Source of the DNA: Chloroflexota bacterium
GTDB lineage: Bacteria; Chloroflexota; Limnocylindria; QHBO01
Direction: 5' to 3'
Length of the DNA: 64,000 nucleotides
Assembly: GCA_040902225.1 (NCBI GenBank)
Contig: JBBDXT010000005.1
Span: 62,001 to 126,000 of the forward strand
Position 1 is the first letter of the stretch; every line of letters starts with the position of its first letter. Both the position numbers and the translations under genes were made by a program. Under the pieces are notes generated by a model that had not been told where the DNA came from, ran no database searches, and saw nothing but the letters and a program-made list of their open reading frames with translations. Positions 46,096-55,287 of this stretch are shown here, piece by piece.

Positions 46096-47706
46096 CTACG
46101 CCGGCGGGATCTCCGCGAAGGTGGCCATGATGTCGAGCCCCTCCTCGCGTTGGCGATACCAGCGCGCGACGGCAAAGATCACCAGGCCGACGATGATGAT
46201 CGAGACGAAGACCGCCACCGCTGCACCCTGCTGCTCTCCGAAGCCGACCGCCGGCCAGATGAAGGGCGAGGCTACCAGCAGGAGGATGAAGGCAAGGGTC
46301 CCGATCCCGACTACGGTCATGCTCGGCAGGCCAAAGATCATGGCCCGCACGTGACCCGCGCCGGTCTCCCACAGCTGGCGCTTGCGGTAGGGATAGACGA
46401 TGGCGGCTACGATCGGAACGGTCATCGTGATCGCTGCATAGAAGACGAAGTTCAGCTGGACGAAGAGCACGCTGAAGAAGGCGGACGCGAGCACCCCCAA
46501 CTCAGCGAGCACGGCGATGGTCATGACCGCGTTGCGCGGGCTGCCGGTCTCCGGGTGGACCTCGGCGATCCACTCGGGTACAACCCGATCGAAGGCCCAC
46601 GCGAACATGATCCGGCTGGCATAGAAGAAGTAGGTCTGCGCCAGGTTGATCAGGGTGTAGATAAAGCCGACCGCCATTAGCAGGAAGAGGAGGACGTTCG
46701 GCTGCAGCACGCTGGCGTAGAAGGTCACGAACGGGTTCGCACCCTCCACCCCATTGATGAACAGGTAGCCCTGTGCGGCCATCCAGTCCTGCGGCACGAA
46801 GCGCGTGAACAGGAGGACGCCGCCGGTGAAGATCGCCCAGGTCACGGCCAACGATCCCCACGCCCCTGACAGCAGGGTGCGCGGCGCCTCTTTCACCTCA
46901 CCGGCGAAGAAGGTGGGGATGTAGTAGCCGTAAAAGATCCAGAACCCCATGATCAGCCCGGCGATGGCCGTGTTGCCGAAGCTGGTGTCCAGGACCATCC
47001 CGTTCGACTCGGCGGTGGGGATGACCTGGTCGTAGGGCAGCGAGGGAACGGATTGGTTCCAGCCCGACTGGAAGCTCTGCTCACTTCCCGTGCCGAAGGC
47101 GAAGAGGATCACCGCCCAGGCCACCAGACCCAAGACGAAGCCGATCCCCATCATGCGGACCACGGTTCGGGTCGGGTAGAAGAGCGTGACCAGCGTGATC
47201 AGCACGCCAACGGTCCCGAACACAAGAATGCCCGTGGTGCTGGCACTGAAATCGGCGAGGCTGGTCGCCCATGCAGCGTTGTAGAGGACGCCCGACGCGC
47301 GCAGCAGGGCGGGCAGCGCCACGGTTGGGATCCACGCGATGAGGCTGCCCGCTACCAGACCGCTGAACAGCACCAGCGCAAAACTGGCCGGAAACGCTAA
47401 CCAGGGGGTCAGCGTGCGGCTGGCCAGCGTGTAGTCAGCACCGGCCCGCGGAGCGGCCGCCCCGATCTGGCTGAAGGTGTACGCGTGCATGGCGCACAGC
47501 ACGGCCGCCAAGGTCAGCACGACCAGGATGTTCGCTCCCGGCCACAGGCCGGGCACCGAATAGAAGGTGAGGATCCCCGACGACGAGAGGGAGATGCAGT
47601 GAACGCCGAAGACGAGCGCGCCGCCCACCCCGATCGTGCGGATCAGACCGGACGTCTTCCGCACGAACAGGCGAGGCGCCCCTACCGTGGGCGACATGGT
47701 TGTCAC
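46096..47706 (-). CDS. APC-superfamily permease
   Basis: The 536-aa protein has about 12-13 membrane helices. The start region GVGGALVFGVHCISLSSSGI and the helix-3 segment IGAAAPRAGADYTLASR match amino acid-polyamine-organocation transporters. GTG 47706 has a GGAGG ribosome site 10 nt before it; ATG 47697 is an alternative. Its place in the operon after the kinase suggests it imports the operon's substrate or a related amine or amino alcohol. The gap to the kinase gene is 49 nt. Confidence 0.85.
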   Translation of the reverse strand: MTTMSPTVGAPRLFVRKTSGLIRTIGVGGALVFGVHCISLSSSGILTFYSVPGLWPGANILVVLTLAAVLCAMHAYTFSQIGAAAPRAGADYTLASRTLTPWLAFPASFALVLFSGLVAGSLIAWIPTVALPALLRASGVLYNAAWATSLADFSASTTGILVFGTVGVLITLVTLFYPTRTVVRMMGIGFVLGLVAWAVILFAFGTGSEQSFQSGWNQSVPSLPYDQVIPTAESNGMVLDTSFGNTAIAGLIMGFWIFYGYYIPTFFAGEVKEAPRTLLSGAWGSLAVTWAIFTGGVLLFTRFVPQDWMAAQGYLFINGVEGANPFVTFYASVLQPNVLLFLLMAVGFIYTLINLAQTYFFYASRIMFAWAFDRVVPEWIAEVHPETGSPRNAVMTIAVLAELGVLASAFFSVLFVQLNFVFYAAITMTVPIVAAIVYPYRKRQLWETGAGHVRAMIFGLPSMTVVGIGTLAFILLLVASPFIWPAVGFGEQQGAAVAVFVSIIIVGLVIFAVARWYRQREEGLDIMATFAEIPPA

Positions 47707-47755
47707 GAGTACTTCCTCCTCCTTGCCAGGCGCTTGAACCCCCCATCGAGCCGCC

Positions 47756-49303
47756 TCAACCGATGACTGATGATTTGCCCTCCTTCCCAGTCAGTGCCGC
47801 GTGAGCGGCGCCGTGCATCCCATCACCGAGATCCGCGGCTTTCTCAACGAACCGCCGCCAGGCCGCGCGCTCACGCAGGCGGTCGACGTCCGCCATCAGC
47901 GGCCTCACCGTCCGAACAGGCGGGTTGGCCGCCCCGATCTGGGCGGCCTCGATCCAACCGAGGCCGATCCCTGCTAGGCCGGCGGCGCCAAGCGCCGTCG
48001 CCTCAACCGAGGAGGCCACCTCGAGGGGCATGTCGAGCAGGTCCGCCTGGCGTTGCAGCAGATACCCATTGCCGGTCAGCCCACCGTCGACGCGGAGGGT
48101 CAGTGGTGGACGATCCATCGCCACGGTCATCGCCTCGACGATGTCGGCCACCCGGTGGCCAATCCCGTCGAGCGCCGCGCGGGCAATGTGGGCGCGGGTG
48201 GTCGCAGCGGTCAGCCCGGCGATAACGCCCCGGGCGCGCGGCCGCCACCACGGCGCTCCAATCCCGGCAAGCGCGGGAAGCAGCTGAACGCCGGCGGTGT
48301 CAGGGACGCTGCGAGCGAGCTCTTCGCTCTCGGCAGGATTGGCCAGCAATCCGAGGCCGTCGCGCAGCCAGTCGAGGAGCGAACCAGCGGTGAAGACACC
48401 GCCATCGAGTGCGTAGGTGGTCCGCTCATCGCGAAGCTGCCAGCCGACCGTACTGAGCAGGCCATCGGCCACCGGCGGCTGCGGTCCAGCCACCGCCAGC
48501 ACGAAGACGCCCGTCCCGTACGTCGCCTTCATCTGGCCGGGCTGAACGCAGCCGTGACCGATCAGGGCAGCCTGCTGGTCGCAGACGAGCGCCATAAGCG
48601 GCAGGCCGGCGGGGCCCCAGCGGGCATGGTGGAGGTTGCCGGCCGGTCCGGCGCTTGGAACGATGCGCGGGAGGGCCGCGCGCGGAACGCCGAAGGTATC
48701 GAGCAACCGATCGTTCCAGGTGAGGGAATGAATGTCGAGCAACTGGGTGCGCGACGCCGTGGATGCGTCGGTGAGCGCCTCGCCGGCGAGGTTCCAGGTG
48801 AGCCAGGCGTCGACGGTCCCGAGGCGGAGGGTCCGACGGGACGCCGCGGTCTGGACGGCCGGGACCTCCTCGAGCAGCCAGGTCATCTTTCCGGCAGAGA
48901 AGTAGGGGTCGAGCGGCAGCCCAGTTAGCCGGCGGAGCTCAGGCTCGAGGCCCGCCGAGCGGAGGCGCTCGACGATCGGCTCGCTCCGTCGGCATTGCCA
49001 GACGATGGCCGGCGACAGCGCTGCGCCGGTCGTCTCGTCCCAGGCGACTACCGTCTCCCCCTGGTTGTCGAGGCCAACGGCCGCAATCCGCTCCGGGCCA
49101 CCACAGCTGGCCAGCACCTCCGCGGTGCACTCAACCACCGATTCCAGGATCTCGTCCGGGTTCTGCTCAGCCCATCCGGGGCGCGGATGCTGGATCCGGA
49201 TCGGACGCGAGGCCGACGCCATGACTCGAAGGCCTCGGTCGAACACGAATGCGCGCGTGCTGGTCGTGCCCTGGTCGATGGCCAGCAGCAGGTCGGGGCT
49301 CAC
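47756..49303 (-). CDS. glpK: FGGY carbohydrate kinase, glycerol-kinase-like
   Basis: The 515-aa protein shows LAIDQGTTSTRAFVFDRG, LPLDPYFSAGKMTWLLE, TASRTQLLDIHSLTWND, YGTGVFVL and VDGGLTGNGYLLQRQADLL, all close to glycerol kinases. It should phosphorylate glycerol or a related polyol to the 3-phosphate. The start GTG overlaps the CoxG-like stop (GTGA). The neighbouring glycerol-3-phosphate-oxidase-like protein supports the assignment. Other polyols remain possible, so the symbol is provisional. Confidence 0.75.
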   Translation of the reverse strand: MSPDLLLAIDQGTTSTRAFVFDRGLRVMASASRPIRIQHPRPGWAEQNPDEILESVVECTAEVLASCGGPERIAAVGLDNQGETVVAWDETTGAALSPAIVWQCRRSEPIVERLRSAGLEPELRRLTGLPLDPYFSAGKMTWLLEEVPAVQTAASRRTLRLGTVDAWLTWNLAGEALTDASTASRTQLLDIHSLTWNDRLLDTFGVPRAALPRIVPSAGPAGNLHHARWGPAGLPLMALVCDQQAALIGHGCVQPGQMKATYGTGVFVLAVAGPQPPVADGLLSTVGWQLRDERTTYALDGGVFTAGSLLDWLRDGLGLLANPAESEELARSVPDTAGVQLLPALAGIGAPWWRPRARGVIAGLTAATTRAHIARAALDGIGHRVADIVEAMTVAMDRPPLTLRVDGGLTGNGYLLQRQADLLDMPLEVASSVEATALGAAGLAGIGLGWIEAAQIGAANPPVRTVRPLMADVDRLRERAAWRRFVEKAADLGDGMHGAAHAALTGKEGKSSVIG

Positions 49304-49779
49304 AACGCCGCCGCCGACGCATCGCCACGCTGGCTGAGGAGCTCACGACGCAAGTTCTCCATCATCTCGCGCACCTGGGCCTTGACCGTCGCGCGCAGAA
49401 TCGGCGCGCCAAAGGCGGCCAAGCGGCCGGTGAGCTCGAGCTCGATCGCGTAGACCGCCCGGGTCTGGCCGTCGGCCTCGGTCACGTCGATCGGTACGCT
49501 GACGACAAACGAACCGATCAGGCCGATGGGACGTCCGCTGATCGCCAGCCGAACGTGATCCGGCGGATGCAGGTCCACCAGCTCCGCAGTGCCCTGTACC
49601 CGCAGGGTGATGAACTGAATCTTCGTCCGCATCACAGCTCGGTAGCGGTTCGGGGCGAGTTGCTCGAGCTCCTCGCATCCTGGAAGGATTCGTTGAATGG
49701 CGGGGAGATCGTCCACGAGCTCCCACAGTCGATCGCGGGGAGCGTCGACCAGGATCTCGTCTTCGAGCAGCCGCTTCAC
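49300..49779 (-). CDS. CoxG/SRPBCC family protein
   Basis: The about 159-aa protein (GTG 49779, which overlaps the flavoprotein stop) has the SRPBCC fold of carbon-monoxide-dehydrogenase subunit G: ILVDAPRDRLWELVDDLPAI, LPGCEELEQL, LTGRLAAFGAPILRATVKAQ. CoxG-like proteins help mature or membrane-anchor flavo- or molybdo-enzymes. No CO dehydrogenase is present, so it probably serves the operon's oxidase or membrane attachment. Confidence 0.8.
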   Translation of the reverse strand: MKRLLEDEILVDAPRDRLWELVDDLPAIQRILPGCEELEQLAPNRYRAVMRTKIQFITLRVQGTAELVDLHPPDHVRLAISGRPIGLIGSFVVSVPIDVTEADGQTRAVYAIELELTGRLAAFGAPILRATVKAQVREMMENLRRELLSQRGDASAAAL

Positions 49780-52061
49780 CGAACCACCTCGGCCGCGGCG
49801 CTGCACGCCGCCCCGACAAGCCGACCGTCAGCCAGGGCGGTGCGATGATCGACATCCGGACTCCGGCAGCTGCCGGCCACCCACAGGCCGGCAAGCTCCG
49901 TCTGGCCGTCTACTTCGGATGGCGCGGCAATGCCGGGCCTCCCGTCGACGAGCCCCAACCCGCGGAGCAGGAAGGCGGCCGGCAAGAGTCGGTGCGCCAG
50001 AACCAGGGTATCGGCGTCCATCCAGGCCCCATTGACCATGACGGCCTCGAGTCGACGGTCGCCGCGGATCGCTTCGATCACGGCCGGGTCGGCCGTGTCA
50101 ACCTGATTGACGACCAGCCCTGCACCACGCAGCCGATCGATGCTGAGCTCCGCCGTGCGGCCATGACCCACCACGACCGGCCGCCGCCCTGGCAACCATC
50201 CGGAGTCGAGGGCAGCCTCGACGAAGTCGCTGGTGACGACCCCGCTGCCGCGCGGGCCAGCTATCGGCAGGTGCTCGCGTGGCTCGACGTATCCCCCGGT
50301 TGCCACCAGGACGGCGCGGGCAGAAAGCTCGATGCCTCCATCAGCGGTCTGAACCTGGACAGTCCAGCCGCTCCCTGCGGGGAGGAGGCCGGTCACGGCG
50401 GCCTCCAGCCAGCCGGAGACCTGGCCCTTGGCGATCTCGTTCTTCAACTCATCCAGCGCATGGCGCTCCTCATCCGTCAGCAGGGCCGGCCGAGAGCCGA
50501 GCGCTCCGCCCCATCGACCGCGCCGCTCGATGATGAGGACCCGGGTATCGGTCTCCCGCGCCGCGAGAGCGGCCCCAACACCGGCGAGGCCGCCTCCGAC
50601 AACCACCAGGTCCACGACGTTCGGCGCCACTGGGCGTCGATGACGGCTCCCACCCTCGGTCGCGCCAGGCTCACCTGGGGCGATCAACCACGAGCCACCG
50701 CGGTGCTTGAGCATCGCATCCGCCGTCCGGCCGGTCTCTGCCGCGATCGTCTGAGCGACCGCCACGGTGCACAGGTTGCCCTGACAGTCCCCGAAGGTCA
50801 CGCCGCACGCGCGTTTGGCAGCATCGACCGTCGCAGCCCCAACCACCTGTCGCACCGCGCCGATGAGCTCGCCTCGGCTGACGGAACGACAGATGCAGAT
50901 CAGCTCGCCAGCTGCCTCCTCGAATGCTGGTTCGACGACACGCGCGCCCGCTGCCCTCGGCCGCCAGCCTCGAAGCTTCGCCGCCTCCTCGACGACACGC
51001 TCCGCCACGGCTGGAGAGGCACTGATTCCCGTGGAACGGATGCCTGTCACGTGATACAGGCGATCACCCCTCGTCGACGGACGCAGGATGTAGTCACCGG
51101 TGCTCGAGACCGCACGGAGACCGGTGAACTGACGAATCGGGACCATGTCCTCGACGGCAGGGACCATGGCGGTGCAGGCCGCGAGGATGCGTCGGCGCCC
51201 TTCGGCGTCCGTAGAGCGGTTTTGCTTATCCATGCCGTCCTCTGCCGTCGGGCCGAGCAGCAGGCCACCGAAGACGATGGGGGTCACCAACATGCCCTTC
51301 CCCATGGGGCCTGGCAGCGGCAGGATGATCTGCTCCACCCCGAATGACTCTTCGCTGACCAGGAACTGTCCACGGCGCGGCCGTAGGCGGAAGCTGCGAT
51401 CGCCGGCCAGGCCGGCGAGATGATCGGCCCACAGACCTGCGCAGTTGAAGACCTGGTCGGCGGCCATCGACCCAGCCCCGTCGGTGTGCAGCGTCACCCG
51501 CTGTGGGGTGACCTCCAGCCTCACGACCGCGGCGTCAGTCAGCACACGCCCTCCGGCGACGATGCCCGCCTCTGCATAGCGTCGAGTCAGCCAAAACGGA
51601 TCGATCACGGACTCGCCAGGGATCGAGAGCGCGGCCGCGGCGCCTCGCGTGACATAGGGTGCTACCCGGCGCAGCTCGTCGCGATCGAGCAGATTGGTCT
51701 CGACGCCCAAGCGCGCGGCATTCGACGCCACCTCGTCGCGCAGTCGAGTCGCCTCAGCCATGTCGCGCCCCAGCATCAGCGCACCGACCTGGAGGAAGGG
51801 GACGCTCAGCTCATCGATAACCGCGGGCCACAGGAGCGCCGCTCGCCGCAGCATCTCCGCCTCGGTCGTGCCGGGGTGCGCATCGAACCCGGTATGCACG
51901 ATCGCGCTGTTGGCCTTGCTGGTCCCCTCACCGATGGATGGTTCGGCCTCGAGCAGGACGGCATCAACACCGCGCTGCGCCAGCTCGCGCAGCACGGCGC
52001 ACCCGATCACCCCTCCGCCGATTACGACCGCTTGAACGCGCTCCAGTTGCCGCCGAGTCAC
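49776..52061 (-). CDS. Three-module flavoprotein: glycerol-3-phosphate oxidase-like, [2Fe-2S] BFD-like, NAD/FAD oxidoreductase
   Basis: The 761-aa protein joins three modules. Residues 1-375 are a DAO/GlpA-like oxidase (VVIGGGVIGCAVLRELAQRG; GTSKANSAIVHTGFD). Residues about 390-455 carry BFD-like cysteines (LICICRSVS, then ACGVTFGDCQGNLC). Residues about 485-755 are a second FAD/NAD module (LVVVGGGLAGVGAALAARET, VLVATGGYVEPREHLPIAGP). Separate genes for these parts occur in other bacteria. It probably oxidises glycerol-3-phosphate and passes electrons to NAD or a carrier. It is coupled to GntR upstream and CoxG downstream by 4-nt overlaps. Confidence 0.82.
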   Translation of the reverse strand: MTRRQLERVQAVVIGGGVIGCAVLRELAQRGVDAVLLEAEPSIGEGTSKANSAIVHTGFDAHPGTTEAEMLRRAALLWPAVIDELSVPFLQVGALMLGRDMAEATRLRDEVASNAARLGVETNLLDRDELRRVAPYVTRGAAAALSIPGESVIDPFWLTRRYAEAGIVAGGRVLTDAAVVRLEVTPQRVTLHTDGAGSMAADQVFNCAGLWADHLAGLAGDRSFRLRPRRGQFLVSEESFGVEQIILPLPGPMGKGMLVTPIVFGGLLLGPTAEDGMDKQNRSTDAEGRRRILAACTAMVPAVEDMVPIRQFTGLRAVSSTGDYILRPSTRGDRLYHVTGIRSTGISASPAVAERVVEEAAKLRGWRPRAAGARVVEPAFEEAAGELICICRSVSRGELIGAVRQVVGAATVDAAKRACGVTFGDCQGNLCTVAVAQTIAAETGRTADAMLKHRGGSWLIAPGEPGATEGGSRHRRPVAPNVVDLVVVGGGLAGVGAALAARETDTRVLIIERRGRWGGALGSRPALLTDEERHALDELKNEIAKGQVSGWLEAAVTGLLPAGSGWTVQVQTADGGIELSARAVLVATGGYVEPREHLPIAGPRGSGVVTSDFVEAALDSGWLPGRRPVVVGHGRTAELSIDRLRGAGLVVNQVDTADPAVIEAIRGDRRLEAVMVNGAWMDADTLVLAHRLLPAAFLLRGLGLVDGRPGIAAPSEVDGQTELAGLWVAGSCRSPDVDHRTALADGRLVGAACSAAAEVVR

Positions 52062-52840
52062 AGGGTCAGCTCCGCTAAGAATCGGCTCCGATCGCCGCGA
52101 TAGAGATCGCGCGCGTGCTCGACCGCGTGCCCGCCGTCATCCCAGGCCGTGCGCTCCAGGAGCATGAGCGGGCTGCCGACAGGTACGCCCAATAGCTCCG
52201 CCTCGGGCCGCTCGGCGGCCACCGATTCCATGGCCTGCACGCCGCGAACCGGTCGCGCGTGATAGTGGCGGTCCATGAGCCCGTAGATCGAGCCATGGTC
52301 GAGATCCATCTCGAGCAGCCCGGGGAAGCGGGAGGCGGGGAAGAACGAGGTCTCGAACACCGTAGCCACCCCGCGGGCGAAGCGCAGCCGAACGACCTTG
52401 TAGATCTCCTCACCGGGGAGGAGCCCCAGGGTCGCGGCGAGCCCTTTCGTCGCGTAGACGCGCCCGCGTTCGATGGTGCGCGTCACCGGCAGGACGCCCT
52501 GGCCGACGGATTCTTGAAAGAAGCCGCGCAGAGCGGTTGCCTGGTGGCGCAGCTTAGGCTCGGAGACGAACGTGCCGCGGCCCTGCTCTCGGCTCACCAG
52601 GCCGCGATGCTCGAGGCGGGCAAGCGCCTGGCGAACCGTCATGCGGCTCACCCCCATCTGGCTGGCTAGTTGGCGCTCCGCCGGGATCCGGTCGCCAACC
52701 GCCAGAACCCCCTCCTCGATGCGGCTCGCCAACTCCTCCTCGATCTGGAGGTAGGCGGCTAACCCCCGAGTGGCCCCCTGCGCGAGGCCAAGGCCGTCTC
52801 GCGCGCCCTCTGGCAGCCGTTCCCGGGACTCATCGGCCAT
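52058..52840 (-). CDS. GntR/HutC-family transcriptional regulator
   Basis: From ATG 52840 (MADESRER) the protein has about 260 aa; 52909 is a longer alternative. The N-terminal winged helix reads YLQIEEELASRIEEGVLAVG, then SRMTVRQALARLEHRGLVSR. The C-terminal UTRA domain (about residues 105-255) binds a small effector. It is the first gene of the seven-gene polyol operon and probably represses it. A perfect palindrome GGTCTAGACC lies about 98 nt upstream. Confidence 0.87.
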   Translation of the reverse strand: MADESRERLPEGARDGLGLAQGATRGLAAYLQIEEELASRIEEGVLAVGDRIPAERQLASQMGVSRMTVRQALARLEHRGLVSREQGRGTFVSEPKLRHQATALRGFFQESVGQGVLPVTRTIERGRVYATKGLAATLGLLPGEEIYKVVRLRFARGVATVFETSFFPASRFPGLLEMDLDHGSIYGLMDRHYHARPVRGVQAMESVAAERPEAELLGVPVGSPLMLLERTAWDDGGHAVEHARDLYRGDRSRFLAELTL

Positions 52841-52937
52841 ACGCTGTCGTATCCCTGCCCCCTGGCTTTGGCGTCGACCGGCCGCGGGTCGTGGGACGCC
52901 AGATTCCACAGACGCAGCGGCGGGTGTCGACGGAGAA

Positions 52938-52947
52938 GGTCTAGACC
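52938..52947. promoter_or_regulatory. Palindrome GGTCTAGACC, likely GntR/HutC operator
   Basis: AGGTCTAGACCA matches the known DasR/NagR-type operator TGGTCTAGACCA at all but the outer base. It is placed upstream of the GntR gene that begins the polyol operon, fitting autoregulation. Confidence 0.5.
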
Positions 52948-53052
52948 AATTTCAGGCCTACGTCAAGGTCCCGCCATTGCGAAGCCCGGGATGGACACCT
53001 GAATCGTCTTCGGGCGGTACGACGTGACCAACCGGGCAACGGAGGACGCGCC

Positions 53053-53118
53053 GTGGCCGAGCCAGTCGTCTACATCGACCACTCCCAGATCCGACCCGGA
53101 AGGCTCGACGAGGTCAGG
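53053..53118 (+). pseudogene. N-terminal fragment of a small ABM/stress-type protein
   Basis: GTG 53053 begins AEPVVYIDHSQIRPGRLDEV, which resembles the N-terminus of about 100-aa dimeric alpha-beta barrel proteins. The resemblance then stops and the frame runs into unrelated sequence before repeat R copy 3. It looks like a gene cut by recombination. Confidence 0.4.
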
Positions 53119-53418
53119 CAGGCAGGTAGGGTTTGCGCGGTTCCCGACTGCCGACTCCTGAGGTCGCCAGTCACGCTCCAACGGTTTTCGCCTCGGCGAG
53201 ATATTGGCGGCGCTACCTCGTCCCGCATCACACCGTAGTCAGGGGCCAATGGGTGTGCGATCGGGTGAATGGCCGAGAATCGATGCTGGAAGCAGGCGGG
53301 CGGCTGTTCGCTCGGCTGCTGAGGACCGATTGAGCACGACCGCCGCCGCCAACGGCCGCGCGAACGCCAAATGGCCACGCCTCCGCGTCACGCGGCGACC
53401 GACGTGAGCCAATCCCAC
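53119..53418. other. Intergenic region, no gene supported
   Basis: Sequence between the broken ABM-like fragment and repeat R copy 3. Open frames are present but show no recognisable family or ribosome site. Confidence 0.35.
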
Positions 53419-53630
53419 AAGGGTGCCGATAAGGGTGCTCGCAGTGCACGTGGAAAGGTGAAACCGGCCTGATTTGAGCACGAATCGGCGGTGTAGATGA
53501 GACTTGGTACCGCATACCGGATGCGCATGATTCCGGTGTCAGGCGTCCCAGTCTGGGTCGATTGAGCACGTTTGAGTCGATCTGGGACGCATGGTGCGGT
53601 TCCATAAGGGTGCTTATAAGGGTGCTTCAG
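53419..53630 (+). repeat. Dispersed repeat R, copy 3
   Basis: Begins AAGGGTGCCGATAAGGGTGC, contains hairpin 1 (CTGATT-TGAGCACG-AATCGG type, 53469-53488), the core TTGGTACCGCATACCGGATG (53504-53523), hairpin 2 (CCCAGTCTGGG) and ends CATAAGGGTGCTTATAAGGG TGCTTCAG. A degenerate partial piece (GAGCACGAATCGG) recurs at about 53697-53709. Confidence 0.75.
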
Positions 53631-53827
53631 CTTTCTGCGCCGTGGCGTCCAACCGACTTAAAAGATCAGACGCTCTCGAGTCTCCGCAGCCATCCTGAGC
53701 ACGAATCGGCCACGTCCTGCCCGACCCGTCGGCTCGGCGCTTTGCATTCGATCCCGGTTCGGGCTTGCGGCCTCCCCGTCTCGTTCATCGGGCACACCGC
53801 CGAGATCCTCAGGCCGGCCATCTGCCT

Positions 53828-53842
53828 GCGCGAGTCTCGCGC
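53828..53842 (-). terminator. Small hairpin after the PLP enzyme gene
   Basis: GCGCGAG-T-CTCGCGC is a perfect palindrome 22 nt beyond the minus-strand stop at 53864. There is no T-run. Confidence 0.35.
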
Positions 53843-53863
53843 GTCGACTGCGACCGTCCGACG

Positions 53864-54871
53864 TCAGGCGCGGTCGTCTGCGGCCAGCTGCTGGATCGGT
53901 ATCAGGTCCACCATCTGCGCCAGGTTGGAGCGCTCCGCCCCCTGGTAGACATCGGTGGTCAGGTACTTCAGGCCGCTGTCCACCAGGATGGTGGCGATGG
54001 TCGAGATCGGTCCCAGGCGCCCAGCCAGCCGGATGGCGGCGACCACGTTGGCACCCGACGAGGCCCCGGCGAACAGCGCCTCCTCACGGGCCAGGCGGCG
54101 GGCCATCTCCTTGGCCTCGCGGGTGGTGACGGTCATGATCTCGCTGGCGTCAGCGGGGTCCCATAGCGGCGGCACGAAGCCGATGCCCATGCCCTCGATC
54201 TCGTGGGCGCCGGTGCGTCCCTCCGACAAGATGGGCGACTCAGCCGGCTCCACCGCCACGGTGTGGATGTCGGGTCGGTGCCTGCGCAGGCTGGTTACCG
54301 TGCCGTGGATGGAGTGGGCGGTGCCGACGCTCTGGACGAAGCCGTCGACCCCACCGGCGGCCTGGGTCCAGATCTCGTCGCCCATCGCCTCGTAGCCGCG
54401 GGCGGCGTGGTGGTTGTTGAGCTGGTCGACCCACCAGGCGCCCTCCTCGGCGCTGATGCGATGGGCGGTCTCGATCATCGTCTTGATCAGCTGTTCGGTG
54501 ATCTGCTGACGGTCGCTGCGGACCAGGGTGATCTCCGCGCCCAACGCGGCCTGGTGATCGCGCTTCTCGGCGCTGAAGGCATCCGAGGTGACGATCTTTA
54601 GCCGATAGCCGCGTGCCGCGCAGACCAACGCCAGGGAGGTGCCGGTCGAGCCGCCGGTGTACTCGACCACGGTGGCGCCGGGCGTCAGGTACCCCGCCGC
54701 CTCGGCGCCGTCGATGGCGGCCAGCGCCATGCGGTCCTTCATCGAGCCCGTGGGGTTGGTGCTCTCGACCTTCACCACTACGCGGCCGGCGCCCGGCGGG
54801 ACCACGCGTCGCAGCTGCACGAGCGGCGTGTTGCCGATGCCAGACAACACGTCGCCGGACTGGTCTCCCAT
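53864..54871 (-). CDS. PLP-dependent cysteine synthase family protein
   Basis: From ATG 54871 (MGDQSGDVLS) the protein has about 335 aa. The PLP lysine is in TGSMKDRM (K45), and the phosphate/substrate loop reads YTGGSTGTSLA rather than the classical TSGNTG. SSGANVVAA and DSGLKYLTTDVY complete the fold type II enzyme. It may make cysteine, cystathionine or another beta-substituted alanine. A longer open frame upstream enters repeat R copy 4 and is not used. It lies as a single gene between repeat copies 3 and 4. Confidence 0.85.
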   Translation of the reverse strand: MGDQSGDVLSGIGNTPLVQLRRVVPPGAGRVVVKVESTNPTGSMKDRMALAAIDGAEAAGYLTPGATVVEYTGGSTGTSLALVCAARGYRLKIVTSDAFSAEKRDHQAALGAEITLVRSDRQQITEQLIKTMIETAHRISAEEGAWWVDQLNNHHAARGYEAMGDEIWTQAAGGVDGFVQSVGTAHSIHGTVTSLRRHRPDIHTVAVEPAESPILSEGRTGAHEIEGMGIGFVPPLWDPADASEIMTVTTREAKEMARRLAREEALFAGASSGANVVAAIRLAGRLGPISTIATILVDSGLKYLTTDVYQGAERSNLAQMVDLIPIQQLAADDRA

Positions 54872-54931
54872 GGCTGACAGTCTGGCACCCCTCGGGGAGC
54901 GCGTTGCGGCGACGCGGTGCGGCCGAACGGG

Positions 54932-55144
54932 ATAAGGGTGCTGATAAGGGTACTGAGACACAATTAGAACACCGAGAGGTCCGATCCGAGCGTGGATCGG
55001 GTCTCAATTTTCTGATTTGGTACCGCTTACCGGATGCGCGAGATTCCTATGTCATGCGACCCAATCTGGGTCGATTGAGCACGTTTGATTCGCGGTGGCA
55101 CGGATTGGCGCGATGCCATAAGGGTGCTTATAAGGGTGCTTCAG
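54932..55144 (+). repeat. Dispersed repeat R, copy 4
   Basis: Begins ATAAGGGTGCTGATAAGGGT, contains hairpin 1 CCGATCC-GAGCGT-GGATCGG (54980-54999), core TTGGTACCGCTTACCGGATG, hairpin 2 GACCCA-ATC-TGGGTC, and ends with ATAAGGGTGCTT twice. Similarity to copy 5 extends to about 55190 (GATTGGTCAAG). Confidence 0.75.
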
Positions 55145-55287
55145 CCGGACACCCACATGTTGCGTTCAGATTGGTCAAGCGATGCAGGTCCCTGGGGACC
55201 CGCCAGGCCGGCCAACGCCAGACGGCCTCCGACTTCCTCACCGCCGGTCCCCATGCCGAGGACCACCACGTCAACTTGCTCAGCCAT
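55145..55287 (-). pseudogene. N-terminal fragment of a pyridine nucleotide-disulfide oxidoreductase
   Basis: ATG 55287 encodes MAEQVDVVVLGMGTGGEEVG, a dinucleotide-binding start typical of mercuric-reductase/dihydrolipoyl-dehydrogenase-like proteins. After about 30 codons the frame enters sequence shared by repeat copies 4 and 5 and ends at a stop at the repeat border. The rest of the enzyme is gone. 55288-55572 holds no supported gene. Confidence 0.5.
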
